A stretch of 64,000 nucleotides of DNA from Planctomycetota bacterium (GCA_015075375.1 JABTUM010000002.1:1909393-1973392); one strand, 5' to 3'. Positions 8,242 to 17,183 are shown, counted from the stretch's first letter. Made by a program: numbers and translations. The notes: generated by a model from the letters alone, not told the origin.

Positions 8242-8964
8242 TTACTTGCCCAGTTCCAGGCGGATCGCCAGCGCTTCGGGCAGGCCGGCGTCGATGATCT
8301 TCTGGCCGGCCTTTTTTACGTCATACGGCAGCCGGTGAAGCTGCACGATCTGCTTGTTCGAATCGTAAATCGCGAAGCTTGCCCGCGGATCTTCGTCGCG
8401 CGGCTGCCCCACCGACCCCACGTTCACCAGCGTCTTGCCTTCCGCGTTGATCTTGATCTCCTGGTCCATCGTGTACGTCATCGGGACCGTGTCGAAGAAG
8501 GCCAGCGGAATGTGCGTGTGTCCGTAGAAGAGCAGCGGCTTGTCGAGGCACTCGAAGGAAAGCTCGGCGTCGAATATCGTCGTGATGTAGTTGAAGACTT
8601 CCGGGCTGTGCGCGCTGCCGTGGCTGAGCGTGAAATCCTCGAAGTGGCAGACGAACGGCAACCCCGCCAGCCACTGCCGCTCTTCGTTCGAAAGATGCTG
8701 GCGCGTCCAGTTCGCAACCTGCCGCGCGAAGATGTTGAAGAACTCGGTGTCCAGTTTCCCGCAGGCCGCGTGATCGTGGTTGCCCGCCAGGCAAACGACG
8801 CAACGCTCGCGCACCGTCTCGATGCACTTGCTCGGCTCGGCCCCGTAGCCCACCACGTCGCCGGTGCACAGGAAAACGTCGATATCCTGTTTATCCAGGA
8901 ACGTCAGGACGGCCTCGAGGGCATCGTAATTGCCGTGAATGTCGCCGAAGATGGCGTAACGCAA
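8242..8964 (-). CDS. Metallophosphoesterase (YfcE/diadenosine-tetraphosphatase-like)
   Basis: 240 residues in the calcineurin-like phosphoesterase family. The metal-binding motifs are all present: FGDIHGN (D-x-H), CTGDVVGYG (GD-x-x-x-x-G), AGNHDHA (GNHD), SHGSAH, and YGHTHIPLAF (GH-x-H) near the C-terminus; NVGSVGQPRD is the usual end motif of the MJ0936/YfcE group. Such enzymes hydrolyse phosphodiesters or phosphomonoesters with two metal ions; the natural substrate is not clear. I chose a TTG start at 8964, because GGAG lies 9 bases before it and the protein then opens directly with the first beta strand (MRYAIFGDIHG). The frame remains open to 9054, including a GTG nine bases further out, but those residues do not look like the family. 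Confidence 0.9.
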   Translation of the reverse strand: MRYAIFGDIHGNYDALEAVLTFLDKQDIDVFLCTGDVVGYGAEPSKCIETVRERCVVCLAGNHDHAACGKLDTEFFNIFARQVANWTRQHLSNEERQWLAGLPFVCHFEDFTLSHGSAHSPEVFNYITTIFDAELSFECLDKPLLFYGHTHIPLAFFDTVPMTYTMDQEIKINAEGKTLVNVGSVGQPRDEDPRASFAIYDSNKQIVQLHRLPYDVKKAGQKIIDAGLPEALAIRLELGK

Positions 8965-9058
8965 GCTGATCGACTCCGTATGCACGGTCCCGGATCGCCA
9001 GGCGCCGGGCCGGGGCGAACACGACGAATATACGTTTAGCGACCGGATGGTCAACGAC

Positions 9059-10291
9059 CTAAAGAGGCGGCTTGTCGTTCATGCTCCCCGTATCTTCCGC
9101 TTTTTCTTCCAAAAGCCGCCCGCGTGTCACCGCATCGTCGCCAAACCGAGCGCGTAAGCGGTCCACCGTCCGCGCCGTGCGCCGGCGCTTCTCGTCGTCC
9201 TCATCCTTAAAGAGCCCCGCCGTCCACTCGCCCGGCGCGACCATCCGCGTCGCCTGCACCCCCAACAGCCGCACGCCCCGGCCCTCCAACGCCACCTTAT
9301 GGCGCAGCAGGTCCACCGCGGCCCGGTAGAGCGGTTCCGTCAGGTCGGTGGGCTCCTCGAAGCTGTGCGCACGGGTGAGCGTCGTGAAGTCTCCAAAGCG
9401 CACCTTTAAAGTGACGCCGTGCGCCAGCAGACCGCGCGCGCGCAGCCGGGTGGAAACGTCTTCGGCGAATCCGAGCAGTTCGCGCTCCATGGCGCGCGAA
9501 TCGCGCAAGTCCTCAGCGAAAGTATTCTCTTTCCCGATCGACTTGGGGCGCTCACCTACCTCCACTTCGCGCGTATCGAGCCCCAAAGCCAGCCCGCGCA
9601 GATGCGCCGACGCGTGTTCGCCGACGCGGCGAGCCAGCCACTCCGGCTCGGCGCGCTGCACATCGGCGATGGTATGCAGCCCCAGCGCTTCGAGCCGCGC
9701 GCAGGTCTTCGGCCCCGCGCCCCACAGGCGCTTCACCGGAAGCGGAGCCAGAAACGCGCGCGCCTCGGCCTCACCGTACGCCACCACCACCAGCGCATCG
9801 GGCTTGCGCAGGTCGCTCGCGACCTTGGCCAGATACTTGTTCATCGCCACGCCGACGGAAGCCACCAGCCCCGTCTCGGCCAGGATCTCGTCTTTGATGC
9901 GCTGCGCGATCTTCTCGGGCGTCCCGAAAAGCCGCTGGCTCCCGGTCAGGTCAAGAAAGGCCTCGTCCAGCGAGAGCGGCTCCACGCGGTCGGTGTAGCG
10001 TTCGAAAATCCGCCGGATCTCGCGCGACTTTTCGACGTACCGCGCCATCCGCGGCGTGCGCCAGACACCCTGCGGGCACAGCCGCGCCGCCTGCGAACTG
10101 GGCATCGCGCTGTGCACGCCGAACTTGCGCGCCTCGTAGCTGGCGGTGCTGACCACCCCGCGCTTCCCCGGCGCGCCGCCGACGATCACCGGCAGGCCCT
10201 TCAGCTCCGGAAAATCCAGAACCTCCACGGCCGCGTAGTACTGGTCGAGGTCCACATGCGCGATCGCGCGAGTCCACGGAACGACGGGCAT
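9059..10291 (-). CDS. dinB: DNA polymerase IV (Y-family)
   Basis: Error-prone translesion polymerase, 410 residues. Catalytic acidic residues are in AHVDLDQYYAAVE (first Asp) and PLSLDEAFLDLTGS (Asp-Glu pair), and the sugar-selecting Tyr lies in the YYAAVE segment. The palm, thumb (helix-hairpin-helix near LWGAGPKTCARLEALGLHT) and little-finger domain (about residues 240-350, starting KSIGKENTFAEDL) are all present. The C-terminal tail ends TGSMNDKPPL, and I see no classical QLxLF clamp-binding peptide there. The gene sits 45 bases downstream of the sulfatase stop on the same strand. No LexA-type operator was recognised upstream. The family assignment is secure; regulation is unknown. Confidence 0.96.
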   Translation of the reverse strand: MPVVPWTRAIAHVDLDQYYAAVEVLDFPELKGLPVIVGGAPGKRGVVSTASYEARKFGVHSAMPSSQAARLCPQGVWRTPRMARYVEKSREIRRIFERYTDRVEPLSLDEAFLDLTGSQRLFGTPEKIAQRIKDEILAETGLVASVGVAMNKYLAKVASDLRKPDALVVVAYGEAEARAFLAPLPVKRLWGAGPKTCARLEALGLHTIADVQRAEPEWLARRVGEHASAHLRGLALGLDTREVEVGERPKSIGKENTFAEDLRDSRAMERELLGFAEDVSTRLRARGLLAHGVTLKVRFGDFTTLTRAHSFEEPTDLTEPLYRAAVDLLRHKVALEGRGVRLLGVQATRMVAPGEWTAGLFKDEDDEKRRRTARTVDRLRARFGDDAVTRGRLLEEKAEDTGSMNDKPPL

Positions 10292-10336
10292 GGCGATTCA
10301 CCACGGAGCGAACGGGACTCGGAATGCTGCCGCCGG

Positions 10337-11767
10337 CTAACGCGACCAGAAGCCCGCCGGCTGGCCGTTCTCCAACGGCTTGAGCTTCTTGGGATCGTAA
10401 CTGAAATCGCTGCGCCCTTGCAGATGCTTGCTCATCCGCGAACGCAGGTCCTTCAGCAGCGCGCGATTGCCCGAAATATCGACGCGCTCGAACGGATCTT
10501 CCTCCAAATCGAAGATCTGCTCCTCGTTCTGATCCACGTACCAGATGTACTTGTGCTTCTTGTGAACCAAGTAGTGATGCCCGATCGTCTTGCCGGTGTG
10601 TTCGCCGTGAAGGTCCTCGCGCACCTTAAGCTTTTCGCCGCGCAAGATCGGAGCCAGCGACTTCCCGTCCACCCCCTCGGGAATCTTCGCGCCGCCCAGT
10701 TCGCACAAGGTCGGCAGGATGTCCTCCAGGCAGACCAATTCGTCGCTGCTGCTCTTTTTGATCGGAACGTTGCGTCCGGAGATGAAGAACGGAACGTGCG
10801 CGCTCCCTTCGTACGCCACGGTCTTGCGGAACATATGATGATCGCCCAGCATCTCGCCGTGATCGGAGGTAAAGAGCACGTACATCGGCTCCGCTCCGCG
10901 CGACCCGCCGTATACGTAAAACGACTCCAACAGCCGCTGAATCTGGTCGTCGATGTGGTTGATCAGCCCATAGTACCCGGCCATCGCATTCTGGATCTCT
11001 TCCAGCCGGAACGGGCCGAACTTGTCGTCCGGTGCGATGCCCGGAACCCAGGCATCCGACTTCGGCACCCACGTCCCGTGATGCGGGCGGTATTCGTGCA
11101 TGCGCCGGACGTAGCGGTCGTAGTAGTCACGCGGCGGAATCAGCGGCGGATGCGGCGCCCAGTAACTCAGGTGCAGGAAGAACGGCTGCGACGGATCGCG
11201 CTTGCGCGTCATGAACTCAATGGCCTGGCTGGTCAGCCAGGTCGTCTGATGCAAATGTTCTTCCAGCGGCCACGGCCGCGCCAAGCGCCCGTTTCCGTTA
11301 ATCCCGTGGAAATTCGGTTCGATCGGAACGTTTACGGTGCGCAGGTAGTCGATCCAGTCGTTTTCCTTCTGCCACTTCGAATCGGGGCGGAACGAAGGCC
11401 CGTTGCTGAGGATCATGTGCTCGAAACCGAAGCGACGCCGCTGCGGCATCTGGTGCAGCTTCCCGACGAGCTGCGTCTGGTAGCCGGCATCGCGGAGCAA
11501 CTGCGGCAGCGTGAACTTCGGATCGAACGGCGCCTCTTCGCTGTACCCCACCAGCCCGTGCGTCGCGGGCGCCTGCCCGGTCAGGATCGTGCGCCGTGCC
11601 GCGATGCACGTCGGACACGTGGTGTAGCCGCGCGTGAAATTCACCCCGCTGGACGCAAGCCGGTCGAGGTTCTGCGTCTCCAGGATCGGATTGCCGTTGT
11701 ACCCAAGCGCATCCCAGCGCTGCTGGTCGGTGGTGATCAATAAGAGATTCGGGCGCGGCTCAGGCAT
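10337..11767 (-). CDS. Sulfatase (formylglycine-dependent, alkaline phosphatase superfamily)
   Basis: 476 residues, type I sulfatase. The metal-binding Asp is in LLLITTDQQRWDA, as in the arylsulfatase family. The modification motif is CIAARRTILTGQ, so Cys54 would become formylglycine (C-x-A-x-R). FTSDHGEMLGDHH holds the other metal ligands and catalytic residues. There is no signal peptide, so the protein is probably cytoplasmic unless the start is wrong; GGAG precedes the ATG at 11767 at good distance. No formylglycine-generating enzyme gene is in the window. The substrate, probably a sulfated sugar or steroid-like ester, cannot be told from sequence. Sulfatases are numerous in Planctomycetes, which agrees with the suggested affiliation. 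Confidence 0.93.
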   Translation of the reverse strand: MPEPRPNLLLITTDQQRWDALGYNGNPILETQNLDRLASSGVNFTRGYTTCPTCIAARRTILTGQAPATHGLVGYSEEAPFDPKFTLPQLLRDAGYQTQLVGKLHQMPQRRRFGFEHMILSNGPSFRPDSKWQKENDWIDYLRTVNVPIEPNFHGINGNGRLARPWPLEEHLHQTTWLTSQAIEFMTRKRDPSQPFFLHLSYWAPHPPLIPPRDYYDRYVRRMHEYRPHHGTWVPKSDAWVPGIAPDDKFGPFRLEEIQNAMAGYYGLINHIDDQIQRLLESFYVYGGSRGAEPMYVLFTSDHGEMLGDHHMFRKTVAYEGSAHVPFFISGRNVPIKKSSSDELVCLEDILPTLCELGGAKIPEGVDGKSLAPILRGEKLKVREDLHGEHTGKTIGHHYLVHKKHKYIWYVDQNEEQIFDLEEDPFERVDISGNRALLKDLRSRMSKHLQGRSDFSYDPKKLKPLENGQPAGFWSR

Positions 11768-11864
11768 CGGAACGCTCCGGGCGGACTGGTAGGAAGCTGA
11801 GGAATCCGGTAAACAGTCTGCCGCCTGTTTCCCATCTTGTCACCTGCATCGGCGGCACTCGAAT

Positions 11865-12746
11865 ATGGCTCACTCCGGACACGCGCACGATCACCACGAC
11901 TGCGCCCACACGCAACGCGGACCCGCGCGCGCGCTGGCCGTCGCCGTCGGCAATACGAATACCTCCTTTCGCGCGCTCACCGATGCGTACATCGACTCGC
12001 CCTGCGACGACATCCCGACGACCGACCTGCGCCGCCGCCCCGGTGTTGTCTGGAAGTGGCTCGAACATACGGCTCAAACGAATGCCGATACGGCGGTCCT
12101 ATTGGGTGGCGTGGTGCCGCAGGCGCTGGACGCCTTCGAACGCCACTTGCGCGCGCGCACGAAACTCAGGGTCATGCGCTTTCGCAAACAGCTCCCATGC
12201 CCCATCTCGATCAAGCCCAAGCCGGCGAGAAACGTCGGCGACGACCGCCTTCTCGCGGCGCTCGACGCGCTCTGCTTCCTGGGGCATCACTCGTGGGTGA
12301 TCGTCGACAGCGGCACCGCGCTGACGGTCAATTCGGTCCGCGCGCTCAAAGGCGTGCGCGTCGGCTCCTTCGAAGGCGGGCTGATCATGCCCGGCGAAAC
12401 GCTGGCCTTTAAGGCGCTCGCGCAAGGGACCGCGCAGCTTCCCGATCTTTCCGCCAAGCGCTACGGAATGCGCGACAAACTCCCGCTGGTGGGCGAAAAT
12501 ACTGCCGATGCGATCCGCGCGGGCGTGCGCTGGCAGCAAATCCACGCGGCTCTGGAACTGGCTAAGGCCCAGGCCGAACGCCTCGGCAAAGGCGCCCGCG
12601 TGCTCCTGACCGGCGGCGGGCTCGCCTCGCTGTATCCTTACGCGCTCACCGCCTTGAAGCGCTACAAGCCCGAAGTCTCGTCCGAAGCGGTGCCCAACGG
12701 ATTGCTCGCCGCATGGATCATCTGGAACGAACGCCGAAAGGCATAG
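11865..12746 (+). CDS. coaX: Type III pantothenate kinase-like protein
   Basis: First step of coenzyme A synthesis: phosphorylation of pantothenate. 293 residues. Motifs of the CoaX/type III family are visible: AVAVGNTNTSF (phosphate-binding loop, where the family has DxGNT), NVGDDRLLAA (GxDR motif), VIVDSGTALTVN (DxGTAxT) and EGGLIMPGE. The usual first Asp of the loop is replaced by Ala or Val, and the N-terminus carries a His-rich extension with six His in the first 15 residues, both unusual. No other start with a good ribosome binding site lies inside. The gene begins the plus-strand block and is followed by mnmE. It is divergent from the sulfatase. Confidence 0.82.
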   Translation: MAHSGHAHDHHDCAHTQRGPARALAVAVGNTNTSFRALTDAYIDSPCDDIPTTDLRRRPGVVWKWLEHTAQTNADTAVLLGGVVPQALDAFERHLRARTKLRVMRFRKQLPCPISIKPKPARNVGDDRLLAALDALCFLGHHSWVIVDSGTALTVNSVRALKGVRVGSFEGGLIMPGETLAFKALAQGTAQLPDLSAKRYGMRDKLPLVGENTADAIRAGVRWQQIHAALELAKAQAERLGKGARVLLTGGGLASLYPYALTALKRYKPEVSSEAVPNGLLAAWIIWNERRKA

Positions 12747-12757
12747 AAATCTCGCGC

Positions 12758-14083
12758 ATGGCCGAAGCCGAGCGAACCTCCTTCGCACCACCCCCGTCGG
12801 CCGACGCTATTTTTCGACCCGATACCGCACCCGGCGAAGCCGCCATCGCCGCCTTCGTGCTCGATGGCGCAGGACTCTTCGAACGCTTCGAGCCGCTCTT
12901 CAGATCTAAGCAGACGCTGAGCCCCGCGCGCGAAGGCCAATTGGCTTACGGCAGTCTGGTCGATGCCGCCGGCGCCACCGTCGACGAAGTCGTCTGCGCG
13001 GTCATCACCAAGGATCGCAGCGAAACGGCGCGCGCGCAGATCGAAGTCTCCTGCCACGGCGGGCGCGGAACCGCCGCCGCCGTTCGTCAGCTGTTCGAGG
13101 CCGCCGGTTTCCGCGAGGCCCGGCCCGGCGAACTACTCGCCCGCGCGCATCGCGCGGGACGCCTGAGCTTGTTGGCGCTCGAAGCGCGACTGCGCCTTGG
13201 CGCGTGCGTCACCGCGCGCCAGCTCGACCTGCTCCTGGCCCACACGAGCTTGCAGGAACGCTGGGAGCGCCTGGGCATGGAAGCCGCCTTGGGTATTCGT
13301 ATGCGCGAGATCGCTTGGCACGCGCCTACGCACACCGCCGCCGCCGACGAGTTGTCCCGTTACGCAGCCGCGCTGCGCCTGCTTCGCACGCACCGCGTCC
13401 TCGTCGCCGGTCCCGTCAACGCGGGCAAGTCCACGCTGGTCAACCGACTGCTCCGCGAGAACGCCTCGCTCGTCAGCGCCGAAGCCGGGACAACGCGCGA
13501 CCGGCTGGAACGCCCGGCCACCCTGCGCGGGCTGAGTTTACTGCTGATCGACAGCGCCGGACTGCGCGACGAGTCCGGCGACGCCGTCGAACGAGCCGGG
13601 CAGGCCAAGGCACGCGAGGCCGCGTCCGAAGCGGACCTTTGCCTCCTCGTGGTGGACGGTTCGCGCGCGCCGAGCCCCGCAGAATGCGAGGCGCTGGCCG
13701 CGCTGACCGCGCGCCCCTTCCTGCTCGTGCTGAACAAAGCCGATCGGGGCCTCCACGAAGAAGCCGAAGGGCTCGCCTTTGCGTTTGCGGCCACGCCGTA
13801 CCGGATCGCGGCTCGCGACGGGTCGGGGCTGGACGCGCTGGAAGCGACGATGGAATCCGTTTTAGGGGGCGGCGTGCCCGCGGAGTCCGGCGGGCCCTTT
13901 ACACCGCGCCAGGAGCGCGCGCTCCAGGCGCTTAAAATCGGCCTCGAACAAGGCGTGGACGGCGTGGACCTCCTCGGGCATATTCGGACCCTCGTAGGCA
14001 CCCGGCCCAACGAAAGCGAACTGGATACCGTCTTCCGGGAAGCGGAGGAAGCGGGCGCGCACGCGCGCCCGGCACAACCATGA
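12758..14083 (+). CDS. mnmE: Divergent tRNA modification GTPase MnmE
   Basis: MnmE with MnmG forms the 5-aminomethyl-type group on U34 of some tRNAs. The G domain is complete: G1 GPVNAGKSTLVNRLL, G2 AGTTRDR, G3 DSAGLRD (family has DTAGLR) and G4 NKAD, flanked by the helical MnmE domain. The N-terminal folate-binding domain is present but divergent (DAIFRPDTAPGEAAIAAF). The C-terminus ends HARPAQP and lacks the family's catalytic C-(I/L/V)-G-K, so the cysteine step is missing. An upstream ATG at 12713, within coaX, is an alternative start; I prefer 12758, 11 bases after the coaX stop, but neither has a strong ribosome binding site. The stop overlaps the pyrR start by 4 bases, so the pair is translationally coupled. 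Confidence 0.85.
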   Translation: MAEAERTSFAPPPSADAIFRPDTAPGEAAIAAFVLDGAGLFERFEPLFRSKQTLSPAREGQLAYGSLVDAAGATVDEVVCAVITKDRSETARAQIEVSCHGGRGTAAAVRQLFEAAGFREARPGELLARAHRAGRLSLLALEARLRLGACVTARQLDLLLAHTSLQERWERLGMEAALGIRMREIAWHAPTHTAAADELSRYAAALRLLRTHRVLVAGPVNAGKSTLVNRLLRENASLVSAEAGTTRDRLERPATLRGLSLLLIDSAGLRDESGDAVERAGQAKAREAASEADLCLLVVDGSRAPSPAECEALAALTARPFLLVLNKADRGLHEEAEGLAFAFAATPYRIAARDGSGLDALEATMESVLGGGVPAESGGPFTPRQERALQALKIGLEQGVDGVDLLGHIRTLVGTRPNESELDTVFREAEEAGAHARPAQP

Positions 14084-14685
14084 GCAAGAAAAATAAACGC
14101 AAGGCCGCGCACCAGGACCGCGAAGCTCCCATGCGCCAGAAACAGGAGCGCGCGATTCACGACGCGAAGTGGATCGCCAAGCAGATCGACGCGTTCTCGA
14201 AAGAACTGCTCGCCAGCGGCGTCCTCGACCACGCGCTGATCGCCGGCATCCGCCGCCGCGGCGCCGAACTCGCCCGCCGCGTGCGCGACCGCGTCTCGAA
14301 GCAATGGGGCCATCCCGTGCCCTACGGCGCACTCGACATCACGCTCTACCGCGACGACGTCGCGCTGCGCGGGCCGCGCCTGCACACCGGCAAAAAAGGC
14401 ACCGTCATCGAGGGCCCCGTGGATCACCGCGTCGTCTTCCTGATCGACGACGTGATCTGCACCGGCCGCACCATCCGGGCGGCGCTCGACATCCTCAACG
14501 ATTACGGCCGCCCCGGCGCCGTGCGCCTCTTCAGCCTTATCGACCGCGGCGGACGCGAGCTGCCCATTCAGCCCGACCGCGTGGCCGAACGATTGAGCAT
14601 CCCGCACGCCGACCGGGTCGAAGTGCGTCTGGAGGAGACCGACGGCGAAGAGGGCGTCTTCGTGGTGCTGGGCGGGATGCGGTAA
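14080..14685 (+). CDS. pyrR: PyrR-type uracil phosphoribosyltransferase / pyrimidine regulator
   Basis: 201 residues. The phosphoribosyltransferase PRPP-binding motif is VVFLIDDVICTGRTIR (118-133), and the fold begins with the PyrR-like IARQ/IxRRG region (IAGIRRRGAELARRV). PyrR proteins bind leader RNA of pyr genes in response to UMP and often also have weak UPRTase activity. Here an N-terminal extension of about 20 Lys/Arg-rich residues (MSKKNKRKAAHQ) precedes the core, which is unusual and could help RNA binding. It overlaps mnmE by ATGA and is followed by pyrB and pyrC, the genes such a regulator would control. The 141-base gap to pyrB holds an inverted repeat. Confidence 0.92.
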   Translation: MSKKNKRKAAHQDREAPMRQKQERAIHDAKWIAKQIDAFSKELLASGVLDHALIAGIRRRGAELARRVRDRVSKQWGHPVPYGALDITLYRDDVALRGPRLHTGKKGTVIEGPVDHRVVFLIDDVICTGRTIRAALDILNDYGRPGAVRLFSLIDRGGRELPIQPDRVAERLSIPHADRVEVRLEETDGEEGVFVVLGGMR

Positions 14686-14753
14686 GCGGTTCGCCTTTTC
14701 GATGCGTGCAGGACGCTGGAGCGGCAACGGTTCGGCCACACCACTTAAGGAGA

Positions 14754-14817
14754 ATTGGGGAACAGGATCCTGGCGGGCGCTTCCGAATGAGCCCCCGGCC
14801 ACTCCAAAAGCCCCAAT
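14754..14817 (+). promoter_or_regulatory. Inverted repeat in the pyrR-pyrB gap
   Basis: ATTGGGG (14754-14760) and CCCCAAT (14811-14817) are perfectly complementary and enclose 50 bases just before the pyrB start (14827). It could be part of an RNA structure controlling pyrB, possibly bound by PyrR, but no known PyrR-binding consensus was recognised and there is no terminator T-run. Part of this gap may simply be untranslated leader. Confidence 0.3.
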
Positions 14818-14826
14818 CGAAATCCG

Positions 14827-15786
14827 ATGGCATGGACGCGCAAACATCTGCTCGACCTGGAAAGCCTGAGTAAGGCCGAGATCGTCGAGATACTCGATAC
14901 GGCGGCCTCCTTTAAGGAAGTCTCCGGCCGCAGCGTCAAGAAAGTCCCCGCGCTGCGCGGACGCGTGGTGGTGAACCTCTTTTACGAGGCCAGCACGCGC
15001 ACGAGCAACAGTTTCGCGCTCGCCGCCAAGCGCCTTAGCGCCGACACCATGAGCTTCAGCAGCTCGGGCAGCAGCGTCTCGAAGGGCGAGACGCTCATCG
15101 ATACCGCGAAGAACATCGAAGCGATGGGCGTCGATGCGTTCGTGATCCGCCATAGCGCGCCGGGAGCGCCGCACCTGCTCGCGCGGCACACCCAATGCAG
15201 CGTCATCAACGCCGGCGACGGCTGCCACGAGCATCCCACGCAAGGCCTGCTGGACATCTTCACGATCCGCGAAAAGCTCGGCAAGGTCGCGGGGCTCACC
15301 GTCGCCATCCTGGGCGATATCCGCCACAGCCGCGTCGCGCGCAGCAACGCGCACGGCCTGCGCAAACTCGGCGCGCGCGTGATCCTCGCCGGCCCGCCCA
15401 CGCTCGTCCCCCCGGCCATCGCCGCCGCGCTGGGGGTCGAAGTGAGCCACGACATCGACGCCGTCGTCGAACAAGCCGACGCGCTCAACTGCCTGCGCAT
15501 CCAGTTCGAACGCAAAGCCGGCCGCTTCTTCCCCGGCGTGCGCGAGTACGCCGCCATTTACGGGCTCAACGAAGACCGCATGAAGCGCGCCAAACCCGGA
15601 GCGATCATCATGCACCCCGGCCCCATCAACCGCGGCATCGAACTGACCCCCGAACTGGCCGACGGCGACCGGAGTGTGATCTTGCAGCAAGTGAGCAACG
15701 GCTTGGCCGTGCGCATGGCGGTGCTTTATCTGTGCATGGGCGTGGGCGCGCAGAGCGTAGCGGCGCGCGAGGAAGTAGAAGCATAA
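14827..15786 (+). CDS. pyrB: Aspartate carbamoyltransferase catalytic subunit
   Basis: Second step of de novo pyrimidine synthesis: carbamoyl phosphate plus aspartate. 319 residues, normal length. The carbamoyl-phosphate motif is FYEASTRTSNSF (52-63), in the S-T-R-T-S variant known in several bacterial lineages; GETLIDTAKNIEAM, GDGCHEHPTQGLLDIFTI, and HPGPINRGIE are the other active-site segments. No regulatory subunit (pyrI) is adjacent. The start ATG at 14827 has no strong Shine-Dalgarno and is followed immediately by AWTRKHLLDLESLS, the family-typical opening. pyrC follows 62 bases later, so the two are likely cotranscribed. Confidence 0.97.
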   Translation: MAWTRKHLLDLESLSKAEIVEILDTAASFKEVSGRSVKKVPALRGRVVVNLFYEASTRTSNSFALAAKRLSADTMSFSSSGSSVSKGETLIDTAKNIEAMGVDAFVIRHSAPGAPHLLARHTQCSVINAGDGCHEHPTQGLLDIFTIREKLGKVAGLTVAILGDIRHSRVARSNAHGLRKLGARVILAGPPTLVPPAIAAALGVEVSHDIDAVVEQADALNCLRIQFERKAGRFFPGVREYAAIYGLNEDRMKRAKPGAIIMHPGPINRGIELTPELADGDRSVILQQVSNGLAVRMAVLYLCMGVGAQSVAAREEVEA

Positions 15787-15848
15787 AGCCGCGCGGAATC
15801 TCGCCGCCAGCTCGTGGCTTTACGGTCGTAAGCGAAAAGGAAATGGGC

Positions 15849-17183
15849 ATGCCAACATTGTTGCTAAAGAACGGCCGCGTCTTCGATCCATCGAGCAAGC
15901 TCGACAAAACGGCAGACATCCTGATCGACCTCCAATCCGGCACCATCGAAGGGATCGGCAAAAACCTCAAGCCTCCGCCTGGCGCCGAGATGCTCGACTG
16001 CTCCGATCTCCTCGTCTGCCCAGGCTTCCTCGATATCCACGTCCATTTCCGCGAACCGGGCTTCACGGCCAAGGAGACCATCGCTTCCGGAAGCGCCGCC
16101 GCCGTCCACGGCGGATTCAGCACCGTGGTCACCATGCCCAACACCGACCCGCCGCTGGATAACTCCAGCGCCATCGCCTATCAGTACCTCAAGGCCGAAC
16201 AGGCCGGCATGGCGCGCGTCTTTCCCATGGGCTGCATCACCAAGGGACGCGCGGGCGAGGAACTCGCCGCGCTGGGCCTGCTCGCGCGCGCCGGAGCGGT
16301 CGGCTTCACCGACGACGGCGCTTGTGTGAACAGCAGCTTCCTCGTGCGCAGTGCGCTCGAATACGCCCGTGCCTTGGGCAAGGTGGTCGTCGAACACTGC
16401 GAGGACCACGATCTTTCCAACGGCGCGGTGATGCACGAAGGTAAAGTCAGCGCCGCGCTCGGCATCAACGGCTATCCGTCCGCCGCCGAAGAAATCATCG
16501 TCGCGCGCGACATCCGTCTCGCCAAACTCGCCGGCGCGCGGATTCACGTCCAGCACATCAGCGCCAAGGGCTCGGTGAGTCTCGTGCGCGAAGCCAAGAA
16601 GAAGGGCGCCAAGGTCAGCGCCGAAGTCGCCCCGCATCACCTGCTCCTCACCGACGAATGCTGCCGCGATTTCGATGCGAATTACAAGATGAACCCGCCG
16701 CTGCGCGAACCCAGCGACCTCGACGCCTGCCTCGAAGGCCTCCTCGACGGAACCATCGACTGCTTCGCCAGCGACCACGCGCCGCACACGACCGAAGAGA
16801 AGTCGCAGGAATTCGTCGAGACGCCCAACGGGGTCATCGGCCTCGAGACCAACATCGGCGTGCTGCTCACGCATCTCGTCCACAAAAACAAACTGCCGCT
16901 CAAGCGCTTCGTCGATGCCTGGACGGCTTCGGCCGCCCGCGTCCTCGATCTGCCCGGAGGAAGCCTGAAGGTCGGCGGCCCCGCCGACGTCACGATCCTC
17001 GACCTCGACCTGCGCTGGCAAGTCGATCCCGCCCGCTTCAAGAGTAAAGCCCGCAATTGCCCCTTCGCCGGCTGGAAGCTCAAGGGTGCGCCGGTATATA
17101 CCCTGGTTGGAGGTAAGGTTTTTCCGGCCATTGGCGCAACGATGAAGGTGCCCGCCAAACAGAAATCCGCACGGTCGCGTTGA
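15849..17183 (+). CDS. pyrC: Dihydroorotase
   Basis: Third step of pyrimidine synthesis: cyclises carbamoyl aspartate. 444 residues. Zinc ligands are in GFLDIHVHFREPGF (His64, His66), with HEDHD-like VVEHCEDHDL, HVQHISAKGS, and the catalytic Asp in CFASDHAPHT. This is a class I, PyrC/DHOase-type enzyme of the pyrimidine pathway rather than an allantoinase, judged by the operon. An in-frame reading extends far upstream into pyrB, but the ATG at 15849 has AAGGA 7 bases before it; a nearby ATG at 15843 is too close to that site. A short palindrome (17198-17216) lies 15 bases after the stop. Confidence 0.96.
   Translation: MPTLLLKNGRVFDPSSKLDKTADILIDLQSGTIEGIGKNLKPPPGAEMLDCSDLLVCPGFLDIHVHFREPGFTAKETIASGSAAAVHGGFSTVVTMPNTDPPLDNSSAIAYQYLKAEQAGMARVFPMGCITKGRAGEELAALGLLARAGAVGFTDDGACVNSSFLVRSALEYARALGKVVVEHCEDHDLSNGAVMHEGKVSAALGINGYPSAAEEIIVARDIRLAKLAGARIHVQHISAKGSVSLVREAKKKGAKVSAEVAPHHLLLTDECCRDFDANYKMNPPLREPSDLDACLEGLLDGTIDCFASDHAPHTTEEKSQEFVETPNGVIGLETNIGVLLTHLVHKNKLPLKRFVDAWTASAARVLDLPGGSLKVGGPADVTILDLDLRWQVDPARFKSKARNCPFAGWKLKGAPVYTLVGGKVFPAIGATMKVPAKQKSARSR

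Noticed and set aside
9419..11743. 774-codon plus-strand open frame
   Set aside because: Antisense to dinB and the sulfatase, both of which have clear catalytic motifs.
13360..15690. 776-codon minus-strand open frame
   Set aside because: Antisense to mnmE, pyrR and pyrB; no recognisable domain.
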